DNA from: Metaruminococcus_A sp003150405
GTDB lineage: Bacteria; Bacillota; Clostridia; Oscillospirales; Ruminococcaceae
Length of the DNA stretch: 46,052 nucleotides
Direction of reading: 5' to 3'
Assembly: GCA_902489745.1 (NCBI GenBank)
Contig: CABUBB010000015.1
Span: 1-46,052 of the forward strand
Shown in pieces: positions 1-7,469 of the stretch. The position numbers and the translations under genes were made by a program. The notes below the pieces were generated by a model, which was given only the letters and a program-made list of their open reading frames with translations, was not told where the DNA came from and did no database searches. The stretch's first letter is position 1. Every line of letters starts with the position of its first letter.

Positions 1-64
1 CATCTGGTAGAGCGCCACCTTGCCAAGGTGGAGGTAGCGAGTTCGAGCCTCGTAACCCGCTCCA
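1..64 (+). tRNA. tRNA-Gly (GCC), 5' end cut by window edge
   Basis: The anticodon arm reads CCACC-TTGCCAA-GGTGG, giving anticodon GCC. The T arm (GCGAGTTCGAGCCTCGT) and a 3' acceptor strand ending in CCA are present. The first bases of the acceptor stem lie outside the window. It is followed 4 nt later by tRNA-Cys, so the two are probably cotranscribed. Confidence 0.93.
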
Positions 65-68
65 GTAT

Positions 69-143
69 GGCGCTATAGCCAAGTGGTAAGGCATGGGACT
101 GCAACTCCCTGATTCCCCAGTTCAAATCTGGGTGGCGCCTCCA
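69..143 (+). tRNA. tRNA-Cys (GCA)
   Basis: A complete cloverleaf is visible. The 5' acceptor GGCGCTA pairs with 3' TGGCGCC, the anticodon loop reads CTGCAAC (anticodon GCA), and the T arm is CCCAGTTCAAATCTGGG. The genome encodes the CCA end. A strong terminator follows directly. Confidence 0.96.
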
Positions 144-146
144 TAC

Positions 147-184
147 CGCTGCAAACCTTATTGGTTTGCAGCGTCTTTTTTTTT
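147..184 (+). terminator. Rho-independent terminator of the tRNA-Gly/Cys transcript
   Basis: An 11-bp perfect stem (CGCTGCAAACC / GGTTTGCAGCG) with loop TTATT is followed by a T-rich tract at 175-184. From here to 411 I see no gene and no clear structured RNA. Confidence 0.93.
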
Positions 185-411
185 CTTGGTTTAATTGTTT
201 GCATCTGTTTTTTAACATCCAGTCTTTAAGAAAGCACATTCCTTTTGCTTCTCTTCCTTCAGGACGGGAAATGAAATCGTGTTTTATCCATCGACGTCGC
301 CCAAACAACCAATGGTGAATCTTTAGGGTTTGCCGGCGGTTGTTTTTTGTTCATACCAGTTTCATAGAATTGTGGTAAATTATAAAAAGTATTGTAGCAT
401 TGGAGGAAGTT

Positions 412-948
412 ATGAAACTGAGTTTTCGCCCCGTTTGTAAAAAACAATCGGATTATAAAGCAGTAAAGAACCTTTATCACACTGCTTTCCCAAAAGAGGA
501 ACAGGCCCCTTTTTGGTTTTTGATGGCAAAATCCAAACGTGAGGATGTTGATTTTTATGCCGTTTACGATGGAACCCATTGGATTGGTCTGCTGTATACC
601 GTGAACTATCAGGATATGACCTATATCTTTTATTTAGCCATTCGCGAGGATGAACGCGGCAGCGGCTACGGCAGCCGGATTCTGAAAGCCGCCGCCGAGC
701 GTTACCGCGGGAGACGCCTCTTTTTGAGCATCGAGGCCTTAGATGAAGATGCGCCCAACTACGATCAGCGGGTGAGCCGTAAGGCATTTTATGCCCGAAA
801 CGGCTTTCAGTCTCTGGGTTACCAGGTAAAGGAATATGGTGTTTCTTATGAAATGCTTGGCTTTGGGGGAACAGTCTCCAAAAAAGAATACCAGGAGCTG
901 TTTCAGCATTATGCAGGAAGGCTTATCACTCGGCTGTTCTGGCGTTGA
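412..948 (+). CDS. GNAT-family N-acetyltransferase
   Basis: This 178-aa protein is a probable acetyl-CoA-dependent acetyltransferase with unknown substrate. The acetyl-CoA pyrophosphate loop signature RGSGYG lies near residue 85 after a predicted beta-4 strand (MTYIFYLAIRED), the usual GNAT arrangement, and the length fits a single domain. An in-frame TTG at 400 overlaps the Shine-Dalgarno itself. I chose ATG 412 because GGAGG (402-406) sits 5 nt upstream. The gene stands alone between the tRNA terminator and a terminator shared with the convergent MATE gene. The family assignment is firm; nothing in the context points to a substrate. Confidence 0.85.
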   Translation: MKLSFRPVCKKQSDYKAVKNLYHTAFPKEEQAPFWFLMAKSKREDVDFYAVYDGTHWIGLLYTVNYQDMTYIFYLAIREDERGSGYGSRILKAAAERYRGRRLFLSIEALDEDAPNYDQRVSRKAFYARNGFQSLGYQVKEYGVSYEMLGFGGTVSKKEYQELFQHYAGRLITRLFWR

Positions 949-974
949 CGCCCCCGCCGTATCAAAATTATTCA

Positions 975-1006
975 AAAAGGAGCAGGGAATTTCCCTGCCC
1001 CTTTTT
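975..1006. terminator. Bidirectional terminator between GNAT and MATE genes
   Basis: The inverted repeat AAAAAGG-GCAGGGAA / TTCCCTGCCCCTTTTT has A- and T-rich flanks on both sides. It can serve the plus-strand GNAT gene and the minus-strand MATE gene that converge here. Confidence 0.85.
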
Positions 1007-1016
1007 GAATGATTTT

Positions 1017-2348
1017 TTACGCATATTGGTACCGCTTCCGGTAAAGAATGAACAGCGCGGCCGTCAGAATGAGCGTAAGTCCTTCAGCGGCTACAATCGC
1101 AAGCCATACACCGTTAATTCCCCAAACAGCCGGCAGAATCAGAATGGCGGCTATCTGGATGACTAGGGTGCGCAGAAAGGAAATCAGTGCGGATAAAGCG
1201 CCGTTGCCCAGAGCTGTAAAGAACGCCGAGCCAAAAATGTTGAATCCGCATAATAAGAAGGATAAGGCGTACAAACGCATGCCGTTTGCGGTCATTTCCA
1301 ACAGCTCGGTATCGTAGCTTACAAACAGCTTTGCAAGCGGCTCGGCCAACGCAACCCCCAATACCGTCATCAGAATCGAAGCGGCTGCTGTAATCACCAG
1401 ACTTTTACGGAACAGGTTTTTCAGTTCTCTGGTATTTGCCGCCCCGTAGTGGTAGCCAACAATGGGTCCGCAGCCAATCGTGTATCCAAAGAAAAACCCC
1501 ATAAAAATAAAGTTTACATACATAATCACCCCGTAAGCGGCAACCCCGTTTTCCGCTGCAATTCGAATAAGCTGAAAGTTATACAGCATCCCCACAAATG
1601 AAGTGGAAAGGTTGGTCAGCATTTCAGACGAACCGTTGGCACAGGCACGCCACAACGCTTTGAAATTCACCGGGGCTTTTACAAATTGAAGCAGGCTGTT
1701 ATTTCTCCGCAGAAAGTAGATGACGGGAACCAGTCCGCCAACCACCTGACTGATAGCGGTCGCCAGCGCCGCTCCAAAAACCCCCATTGGAACAACATAA
1801 ACCAGCAAAAAGTCAAAAATAATATTGCTGACGCCTGCCAGAACCGAGATCAGCAGTCCCGCCAGCGGCTTTTCCGCTGTAACTAAAAAGCTTTGAAAGC
1901 TGTTTTGCAGCATAAAAAAGGTATTGGAAACAATCAAAACCCTGCCATACAAGACACAGTCCTCTAAAATGGCCTCGCTTGCCCCTAACAGTACCGCAAG
2001 GGGACGCATCAGAATAAAACCGATGACCGAGAGGACAACGCCGGCAATGACCAGTACATAAATCAGCATGGTAAAATACTGGTTCGCCTTTTGGCGGTTT
2101 CCTTCGCCAAGGGTCTTGGCTACCAGCGCGCTGCCGCCGGCGCCAATCATAAACCCCAGAGCTCCCAGCGCCATTAACACCGGCATAATTAGGTTGACCG
2201 CCGCAAATGCGTTTTTACCCACAAAATTTGAAACAAAGAATCCGTCAACAATGCTGTAAACTGAGCTGACAATCATCATAATAACGGTGGGGAAAACAAA
2301 GCGCAGCAGCTTTTTATAGGAAAAGTGCTCCGATAATTGAATTCTCAT
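1017..2348 (-). CDS. MATE-family efflux transporter
   Basis: This 443-aa polytopic membrane protein has about 12 hydrophobic segments in two homologous halves. The N-terminal region (FPTVIMMIVSSVYSIVDGFF) is typical of DinF/NorM-like MATE exporters, which move cationic drugs or metabolites out using Na+ or H+ gradients. The start ATG (2346-2348) has AGGAGG about 6 nt upstream. The next gene upstream on the same strand is a MarR regulator, separated by a terminator, so MATE probably has its own promoter yet may belong to that regulator's targets. The family is clear from the hydrophobic pattern; the substrate cannot be inferred. Confidence 0.88.
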   Translation of the reverse strand: MRIQLSEHFSYKKLLRFVFPTVIMMIVSSVYSIVDGFFVSNFVGKNAFAAVNLIMPVLMALGALGFMIGAGGSALVAKTLGEGNRQKANQYFTMLIYVLVIAGVVLSVIGFILMRPLAVLLGASEAILEDCVLYGRVLIVSNTFFMLQNSFQSFLVTAEKPLAGLLISVLAGVSNIIFDFLLVYVVPMGVFGAALATAISQVVGGLVPVIYFLRRNNSLLQFVKAPVNFKALWRACANGSSEMLTNLSTSFVGMLYNFQLIRIAAENGVAAYGVIMYVNFIFMGFFFGYTIGCGPIVGYHYGAANTRELKNLFRKSLVITAAASILMTVLGVALAEPLAKLFVSYDTELLEMTANGMRLYALSFLLCGFNIFGSAFFTALGNGALSALISFLRTLVIQIAAILILPAVWGINGVWLAIVAAEGLTLILTAALFILYRKRYQYA

Positions 2349-2466
2349 TGCAGATCCTCCTAAAAATTGATTTGGGATACAATGCTGAATGTTTTAAGCA
2401 GCCCCTTTTTCCTTCCATTTTGAACACATGGCAAATTCGCGCTGAAAAGGGGAGGCTTTTGTGGCT

Positions 2467-2500
2467 TAAAAATGCCCGGCTGCCATACAGCAACCGGGCG
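2467..2500 (-). terminator. Terminator of the MarR gene
   Basis: On the minus strand a stem CCCGG-TGC / GCA-CCGGG (plus coordinates 2474-2499) is followed by a short T run (2468-2472). It lies between the MarR stop and the MATE gene. The rest of 2349-2560 shows no gene. Confidence 0.75.
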
Positions 2501-2560
2501 CACCCGACATCTTTTCAACTTTGTGGCTGCGGCCACAAGTTCTCTGATGACATAACTTTG

Positions 2561-3004
2561 TTACAACAGTTTTGTTTCTTCTTTGAAAAAGGTGAGCTGT
2601 TTTTTCTGCAGCAAAAGAAGTGTTGCCCGTTCTTCTGCCGTAAAGCGTTCAAAGCATTTCTGTTCTGCTTGAATCAGGGGGAGAACCGTGTCTTTGCAGA
2701 AATTCTTGCCCGCGTCGGTCAAATGTACTGCCTTTCGGTTGCGGGTTCCTTTTATGGGCTCCAGCTCAATAAATCCGTCTCGAACCAGGTGATTAATTGC
2801 AGAATTAACCGTCTGTTTCGGATAAAACCACTCGGTGCATAGGTCGTATTGGGTATAGGTCTGGCTGGAGGCGCAAAGGGCATACAAAACCCAAAGGGAG
2901 GTGTCGGAAAGCCCAAAGCGGCCCGCCAAATTGTGGTAAATTTCATCCATTTCTTTGTAATACCGGTTTACAGCTTCCAGTTGTTCTTGAATTGTATCAC
3001 CCAA
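2561..3004 (-). CDS. MarR-family transcriptional regulator
   Basis: This 147-aa protein has a winged helix-turn-helix in the middle (recognition region around YPKQTVNSAINHLVRDGFIE) followed by a wing with the basic GTRNRK stretch, and helical ends for dimerisation, as in the MarR family. No ATG is available at the N-terminus. TTG at 3002-3004 is supported by a GGGGAGG Shine-Dalgarno 7 nt upstream. Its promoter carries two palindromes (3029-3040 and 3056-3067), so autorepression is likely. The MATE exporter directly downstream on the same strand is the obvious second target, though a terminator separates them. The effector is unknown. Confidence 0.88.
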   Translation of the reverse strand: MGDTIQEQLEAVNRYYKEMDEIYHNLAGRFGLSDTSLWVLYALCASSQTYTQYDLCTEWFYPKQTVNSAINHLVRDGFIELEPIKGTRNRKAVHLTDAGKNFCKDTVLPLIQAEQKCFERFTAEERATLLLLQKKQLTFFKEETKLL

Positions 3005-3028
3005 GTAAATGCCTCCCCTTGCAATAAG

Positions 3029-3077
3029 TCCGAAATCGGATATTTGCCATTATGGTCCGATTTCGGATATTTGTCAA
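3029..3077 (-). promoter_or_regulatory. MarR promoter with two palindromic operators
   Basis: On the minus strand TTGACA (3077-3072) and CATAAT (3054-3049) are 17 nt apart, a near-consensus sigma-A promoter. The perfect 12-bp palindrome TCCGATTTCGGA (3056-3067) fills the spacer. A second, TCCGAAATCGGA (3029-3040), covers the transcription start region. Both are followed by the same TATTTG, making an 18-bp direct repeat with one mismatch cluster and a 27-bp pitch. Confidence 0.85.
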
Positions 3078-3184
3078 GCGCAAATTTATTGTAGATTTCT
3101 CCGCCTTTTATCCTGACGAAAGTCCTTGCGTCCGCTGCCGCGGTCACTGTTTATCAGAAAACAACAGGGAACGGGAGAACAGGA

Positions 3185-3213
3185 TTGACTTTTCGGCCAA
3201 AATGTGCTATATT
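3185..3213 (+). promoter_or_regulatory. Sigma-A promoter of the thiamine operon
   Basis: TTGACT (3185-3190), a 17-nt spacer and TATATT (3208-3213) lie immediately upstream of the TPP riboswitch. Confidence 0.82.
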
Positions 3214-3221
3214 GTTTTCAA

Positions 3222-3304
3222 AAGCGGGGGGACTGCTTCGGCGGTTGAGAAGGTAAAACCTGACCCTTTGAACCTGTCAGTTAAGACTGGCGCAGGGAAG
3301 CAAA
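3222..3304 (+). promoter_or_regulatory. TPP (THI-element) riboswitch
   Basis: The conserved thi-box features are present in order: GGGGGACTGC, a TTGAGA variant of CUGAGA, ACCCTTTGAACCTG, an AGTTAAGACTGG helix and GCGCAGGGAAGC. It precedes an intrinsic terminator and thiD, so thiamine pyrophosphate binding most probably promotes termination before thiD-thiC. Confidence 0.95.
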
Positions 3305-3317
3305 CCGGAGCATTCCG

Positions 3318-3346
3318 GCGCCTTCTTTGTGGAAGGCGCTTTTTTT
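3318..3346 (+). terminator. Riboswitch-controlled terminator before thiD
   Basis: An 8-bp stem GCGCCTTC / GAAGGCGC with loop TTTGTG is followed by seven Ts. It is the expression platform of the TPP riboswitch. Confidence 0.9.
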
Positions 3347-3376
3347 CTTGCGCTGTTTTGGAAGGGAGACGATTGT

Positions 3377-4186
3377 TTGAAACATCTGTTGAGCATTGCA
3401 GGCTCAGACTGTAGCGGCGGCGCCGGCATCCAGGCGGATTTAAAAACCTTTTCCGCCTTGGGCACCTTTGGCATGAGCGTCATTGCTTCGGTGGTGGCGG
3501 AAAACACCGCGCGGGTCCTCTCGGTGTACGATCTGCCACCCCAGGCTGTATCCGATCAGATTGACGCGGTCTTTGAGGATATCCGGGTGGATGCCGTCAA
3601 AATCGGGATGCTGTCCAATTTGGAAATCATGCGGGCAGTTGCCCGCAAGCTGCGGCAGTATGCCCCGGCGCATGTGGTGCTTGATCCAGTGATGGTTGCC
3701 ACCAGCGGCGGCGTGTTGATGCAGCCGGACGCTTTGGAGTACCTTCGCGGGGAGCTGCTCCCACTTGCAGAGCTGGTCACACCGAATCTCCCGGAGGCGG
3801 AGGCGCTTACCGGAATATCCATTCGCACCGAGGGGCAGATGCGGGAGGCCGCCGTTTGGATTCACACCTTTATGGCGCAGGAGCATCCAGCGGAAAAATA
3901 TGTGCTGGTCAAGGGCGGGCATCTGCAGCAGGACGCGCTGGATGTTTTGTACGACGGCAGCAGTTTCCAAACCTTTACGGCTGAGCGCGTCCCGTCCACA
4001 ACGACACATGGGACAGGCTGTACCCTCTCATCGGCCGCCGCGGCCTTCCTCGCAAAAGGGCTGCCGGTGGCAGATGCGGTCAAAGAGGCCAAAAGCTATG
4101 TTACCGAAGCCATCCAGCATGGACTTGACATTGGAAAAGGCCATGGTCCAACCAATCACTTTTATCAACTATTTCAGGAGGATTGA
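3377..4186 (+). CDS. thiD: Hydroxymethylpyrimidine/phosphomethylpyrimidine kinase
   Basis: ThiD phosphorylates HMP and then HMP-P to give HMP-PP, the pyrimidine half of thiamine, in the cytoplasm. The 269-aa ribokinase-fold protein opens with the family signature AGSDCSGGAGIQADLKTF and has the C-terminal anion-hole motif TTTHGTGCTLSSA with the catalytic region. A longer reading from 3329 would start inside the terminator stem, so I chose TTG 3377 preceded by AGGGAG at 8 nt. It gives the normal family length. It is the first gene after the TPP riboswitch and its stop lies 1 nt before the thiC start codon, so the two are translationally coupled. Confidence 0.95.
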   Translation: MKHLLSIAGSDCSGGAGIQADLKTFSALGTFGMSVIASVVAENTARVLSVYDLPPQAVSDQIDAVFEDIRVDAVKIGMLSNLEIMRAVARKLRQYAPAHVVLDPVMVATSGGVLMQPDALEYLRGELLPLAELVTPNLPEAEALTGISIRTEGQMREAAVWIHTFMAQEHPAEKYVLVKGGHLQQDALDVLYDGSSFQTFTAERVPSTTTHGTGCTLSSAAAAFLAKGLPVADAVKEAKSYVTEAIQHGLDIGKGHGPTNHFYQLFQED

Positions 4187-4187
4187 A

Positions 4188-5501
4188 ATGAGAAGCTACC
4201 ACACCCAAATGGAGGCGGCAAAACAGGGCGTTTTGACGCCGGAAATGCAGACTGTTGCCAAAAAGGAGGGCGTTGCCCCGGAAAAGCTGATGGAATGGGT
4301 GGCATGCGGGCAGGTCGCCATCCCAGCAAACATCAACCACAAGTCGCTGTCGGCAGAGGGGATTGGAACCGGTCTGCGGACCAAAATTAACGTCAACCTC
4401 GGCATTTCAGGGGACTGCAACAACTATGAAAACGAGATGGAAAAGGTCCGCATGTCTCTGAAATTCGGTGCTGAAGCTATCATGGATTTGAGCAACTACG
4501 GCAAGACCAATACCTTCCGCCGGAAGCTCATTGAGCTTTCCCCGGCTATGATTGGCACCGTCCCGATGTATGACGCCATTGGCTATCTGGAAAAGGATTT
4601 GCTGGAAATCACCGCGGCGGACTTTTTAAAGGTCGTGGAGGCGCATGCCAAAGAGGGCGTGGATTTCATGACCATCCATGCAGGCATCAACCGCCGTGCG
4701 GTCGAGGGCTTCCGGCGCGAGGGGCGTAAAATGAACATTGTTTCGCGCGGCGGTTCGCTCCTCTTTGCCTGGATGGAGATGACCGGTAATGAAAATCCCT
4801 TCTTTGAACACTACGACGAGGTGCTTGACATTCTGCGGGAGTACGACGTCACCATCAGCCTTGGCGACGCACTGCGTCCCGGTTGCCTTGCAGACAGCTC
4901 GGATGCGGGGCAAATCGGCGAGCTCATCGAACTCGGCAACCTCACCCAACGCGCCTGGGAGCGGGATGTACAGGTGATGGTCGAAGGCCCGGGCCACATG
5001 GCGATGAATGAAATTGCGGCCAATATGGCGCTGCAAAAACGCCTCTGCCACAATGCGCCGTTTTACGTGTTGGGGCCGTTGGTTACCGATATTGCGCCCG
5101 GCTATGACCACATCACCTCCGCCATCGGCGGGGCAATCGCCGCAGCAAACGGCGCAGACTTCCTGTGCTACGTCACCCCAGCGGAGCATCTGCGCCTGCC
5201 GGATCTGGAGGACGTCAAAGAGGGCATCGTTGCCAGCAAAATCGCGGCCCATGCGGCGGATATTGCCAAAGGCATCCCACATGCGCGGGATATCGACGAC
5301 CGGATGGCGGAGGCCCGCCATAAAACGGATTGGGACGCCATGTTTGACATCGCCATTGACGGCGGCAAGGCACGCCGCTATTTTGAAAGCACACCGCCCG
5401 CTGACCGCCACACCTGTTCCATGTGCGGCAAAATGTGCGCGGTGCGCACCACCAACCTGATTTTGGAGGGCAAACAGGTGACCTTCTGTTCCGAAAAATA
5501 G
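4188..5501 (+). CDS. thiC: Phosphomethylpyrimidine synthase (radical SAM)
   Basis: ThiC rearranges aminoimidazole ribotide into HMP-P using S-adenosylmethionine and a 4Fe-4S cluster. The 437-aa sequence has characteristic blocks (NINHKSLSAEGIGTGL, KFGAEAIMDLSNYG, VEGPGHMAMNEI) and a C-terminal cysteine cluster CSMCGKMC. The spacing is CX2CX3C, one residue tighter than the CX2CX4C of E. coli ThiC; I take this as the short clostridial form, from memory of the family. ATG 4188 has AGGAGG 5 nt upstream, whereas the open frame extends much further upstream inside thiD without meaning. A terminator follows at 5550-5590. Confidence 0.96.
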   Translation: MRSYHTQMEAAKQGVLTPEMQTVAKKEGVAPEKLMEWVACGQVAIPANINHKSLSAEGIGTGLRTKINVNLGISGDCNNYENEMEKVRMSLKFGAEAIMDLSNYGKTNTFRRKLIELSPAMIGTVPMYDAIGYLEKDLLEITAADFLKVVEAHAKEGVDFMTIHAGINRRAVEGFRREGRKMNIVSRGGSLLFAWMEMTGNENPFFEHYDEVLDILREYDVTISLGDALRPGCLADSSDAGQIGELIELGNLTQRAWERDVQVMVEGPGHMAMNEIAANMALQKRLCHNAPFYVLGPLVTDIAPGYDHITSAIGGAIAAANGADFLCYVTPAEHLRLPDLEDVKEGIVASKIAAHAADIAKGIPHARDIDDRMAEARHKTDWDAMFDIAIDGGKARRYFESTPPADRHTCSMCGKMCAVRTTNLILEGKQVTFCSEK

Positions 5502-5549
5502 GCATTCCGTCAAATATGCCGCTTTTTTTGCAGTGTATGCAAGAGAGCG

Positions 5550-5590
5550 GTGTCCGGCGGTTTGTTTTGCGTACCGGGCACTTGTTTTTT
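5550..5590 (+). terminator. Terminator after thiC
   Basis: An 8-bp stem GTGTCCGG / CCGGGCAC (one G-U) ends at 5581 and is followed by TTGTTTTTT. It separates thiD-thiC from the following region, so thiM-thiE may need a separate promoter. Confidence 0.75.
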
Positions 5591-5599
5591 CGGTAATTG

Positions 5600-5975
5600 G
5601 TAGGAGGGACGCAGTATGCGACCATTCTGTTATGAAAGTCCAAAACCAGTCGTCGAGGAACTCTATTTCGTTGTACTCTCTGGTAGAGTAGGCGGACATG
5701 CCCCGACTACAGACGCTTCAGAAAGTTCTACAACCGATAAGTTTATGTATTATAGCAGGTACAGGTTGCCCATACAACCCGAACAACGACAGGCAGCTTT
5801 GCTTGTCGAACGAATGGGGCAGGAGAGCCCCCAAAAACCGTGTGCAGCAGCTCATACAGTCGAACCACTGTGCAGCGGCCGAATCCAATATTCATTCACT
5901 TGTTGACGGTCAGTCAAACACGGGTTATCTGGAGCTTTTGGGTGATCGCCCAGCTGGTTTCATGAAAAAAGAACT
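5600..5975. other. Hairpin-rich intergenic block between thiC and thiM, possible structured RNA
   Basis: About 375 nt without a convincing gene. Stems seen: TACTCT/AGAGTA (5674-5690), GGTTG/CAACC (5764-5779), CGACAGGC/GCTTGTCG (5787-5808), GGGGC/GCCCC (5816-5831), TTGAC/GTCAA (5903-5917) and AGCT-GGG/CCC-AGCT (5933-5955). An open frame 5616-5906 has AGGAGG at 5602-5607, but its product resembles nothing I know, and a second overlapping frame (5698-5979) is equally long. A weak plus-strand promoter (TTGACG 5903, 17 nt, TATCTG 5926) could serve thiM. On the minus strand TTGTAT and TATAAT are spaced 17 nt (5777-5749). It is not a TPP, T-box, cobalamin or RNase P RNA by eye. Confidence 0.5.
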
Positions 5976-5994
5976 ATAAAAAAGGAGTAAACAC

Positions 5995-6810
5995 ATGAAT
6001 TCAACCGAACAAGCAGCTAATCTTTTAACCGAACTGCGGAACAAGGTGCCGCTGGTTCACAACATGACTAACTACGTCACCGTCAACGATGTTGCAAACG
6101 CCGTGCTTGCCATCGGCGCATCTCCCATCATGGCGGACGATATCAGCGAGGTGCGGGACATTACCTCCATCTCCTCGGCGCTGGTGCTCAACATCGGCAC
6201 CCTGAACAGCCGCACCATTGAATCCATGATTGCGGCGGGCAAGCAGGCGAATGAGCGCGGTATTCCGGTGGTGCTCGACCCGGTGGGCGCTGGTGCTTCT
6301 CCGCTGCGCAACGAAACCACACTGCGCATTCTAAAAGAGGTACGGCTCACCGTACTGCGCGGCAACCTCTCTGAAGTTTCCTTTGTCGCCGGGCTTTCGG
6401 TTTCCACCAAAGGGGTGGATTCCTCCGAAGCAGACGCGGGTAAAGACGCGGTCTCGGTTGCCAAAACCGTTGCAGAAAAGCTGGGCTGCGTGGTGGCCGT
6501 CACCGGCGCAGTGGATGTCGTCTCGGACGGCAAACGGGTGGTGAAAATTGCAAACGGCCATCCCATGCTTTCCAAGGTGACCGGAACCGGCTGCATGACG
6601 TCGGCGCTTGTCGGCGCTTATGTGGGCACAGGGGGCGATCCATTTGCCGCAGCAGTCGGCGGCGTCGCTTCCATGGGCATCGCAGGGGAGCTCGCCTTTG
6701 AAGCGGCCGGGCAGATGGGTACCGGCAGCTTTCACATCGCCATCATCGACGCATTGAGCAGGCTGGATGCAGAACTCTTCGGAAAGCGGGCGAAATTCTG
6801 TGAAGAATAA
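5995..6810 (+). CDS. thiM: Hydroxyethylthiazole kinase
   Basis: ThiM phosphorylates 4-methyl-5-hydroxyethylthiazole (THZ) for salvage of the thiazole half of thiamine. The 271-aa ribokinase-like protein has the signature VPLVHNMTNYVTVNDVAN, followed by GASPIMADD, and the C-terminal TGTGCMTSALVG phosphate/anion-hole motif with the catalytic Cys. Length is typical. ATG 5995 follows AAAGGAG at 8 nt. It overlaps the start of thiE. No thiG, thiH, thiF or thiS is in the window, so here the thiazole arm is represented only by salvage. Confidence 0.96.
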   Translation: MNSTEQAANLLTELRNKVPLVHNMTNYVTVNDVANAVLAIGASPIMADDISEVRDITSISSALVLNIGTLNSRTIESMIAAGKQANERGIPVVLDPVGAGASPLRNETTLRILKEVRLTVLRGNLSEVSFVAGLSVSTKGVDSSEADAGKDAVSVAKTVAEKLGCVVAVTGAVDVVSDGKRVVKIANGHPMLSKVTGTGCMTSALVGAYVGTGGDPFAAAVGGVASMGIAGELAFEAAGQMGTGSFHIAIIDALSRLDAELFGKRAKFCEE

Positions 6811-7438
6811 TGTGGATTACAGCCTCTACCTCTGTACCGACCGCCGCCTGATGACCACCGACACGGTCGAGCGCTCGGAATTGGCTGTGCAGGGCGGCTG
6901 CACCGTGGTGCAGCTCCGGGAAAAGGATTGCTCCGGCCTGGAATTTTATCAGACTGCCTGCGCTGTTAAGCAGGTGACCGACGCTTACGGCGTGCCGCTT
7001 ATCATCAACGACCGTGTGGACATTGCACTCGCGGTGGATGCGGCGGGCGTTCACGTCGGGCAGGGCGATCTTCCCGCCAAAGAGGTGCGGCGCATCATTG
7101 GGCCGGATAAACTGCTGGGTGTGTCCGCCTCCAATCTCGAGGAGGCGGTTTGTGCCGTTCAGGACGGCGCGGATTATCTCGGCGTCGGCGCCATGTTCGC
7201 CACCGGCACCAAAACCGACGCCAACCTGACCTCTATGGAAGAGCTTCACCGTATCCGCCAGACGGTGCAGGTTCCCATCGTGGTCATCGGCGGCGTCAAC
7301 CGTGCTACGATCCCGCTGTTTGCCGGAAGCGGAATTGACGGCGTCGCTGTTGTCTCCGCCATTGTCGCCAGCAGCGATATTCCTGCCGCCGCCAAGGAAC
7401 TGAAAGAATTGTTTTTGCAGGGAAAATATATCGCGTAA
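6800..7438 (+). CDS. thiE: Thiamine-phosphate synthase
   Basis: ThiE joins HMP-PP and THZ-P to make thiamine monophosphate. The TIM-barrel protein (212 aa from this start) shows QLREKDCSG, the IINDRVDIALAVDAAGVHVGQ block that binds the pyrimidine pyrophosphate and Mg2+, and VIGGVNRATIPLFAGSGIDGVAVVSAI for the thiazole phosphate site. The frame opens further upstream at ATG 6767, but GTG 6800 gives the usual family length and overlaps the thiM stop by 11 nt. Neither start has an excellent ribosome site, so translational coupling with thiM is likely. Start confidence is moderate. Confidence 0.93.
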   Translation: MKNNVDYSLYLCTDRRLMTTDTVERSELAVQGGCTVVQLREKDCSGLEFYQTACAVKQVTDAYGVPLIINDRVDIALAVDAAGVHVGQGDLPAKEVRRIIGPDKLLGVSASNLEEAVCAVQDGADYLGVGAMFATGTKTDANLTSMEELHRIRQTVQVPIVVIGGVNRATIPLFAGSGIDGVAVVSAIVASSDIPAAAKELKELFLQGKYIA

Positions 7439-7469
7439 CCCTGTGGATATGAAGAAAAGGAGGAACCGC

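Noticed and set aside
3765..4187. Upstream extension of the thiC frame
   Set aside because: It overlaps thiD; a clear AGGAGG and ATG at 4188 give the normal ThiC length.
4626..5699. Long minus-strand open frame opposite thiC (357 aa)
   Set aside because: Shadow of a GC-biased coding frame; low-complexity product, no ribosome site, and thiC is certain on the plus strand.
5616..5906. 96-aa open frame with a good Shine-Dalgarno
   Set aside because: Not called as a gene because the product is unrecognisable, a second frame is equally open, and the DNA is dominated by hairpins. Kept as an alternative in the intergenic entry.
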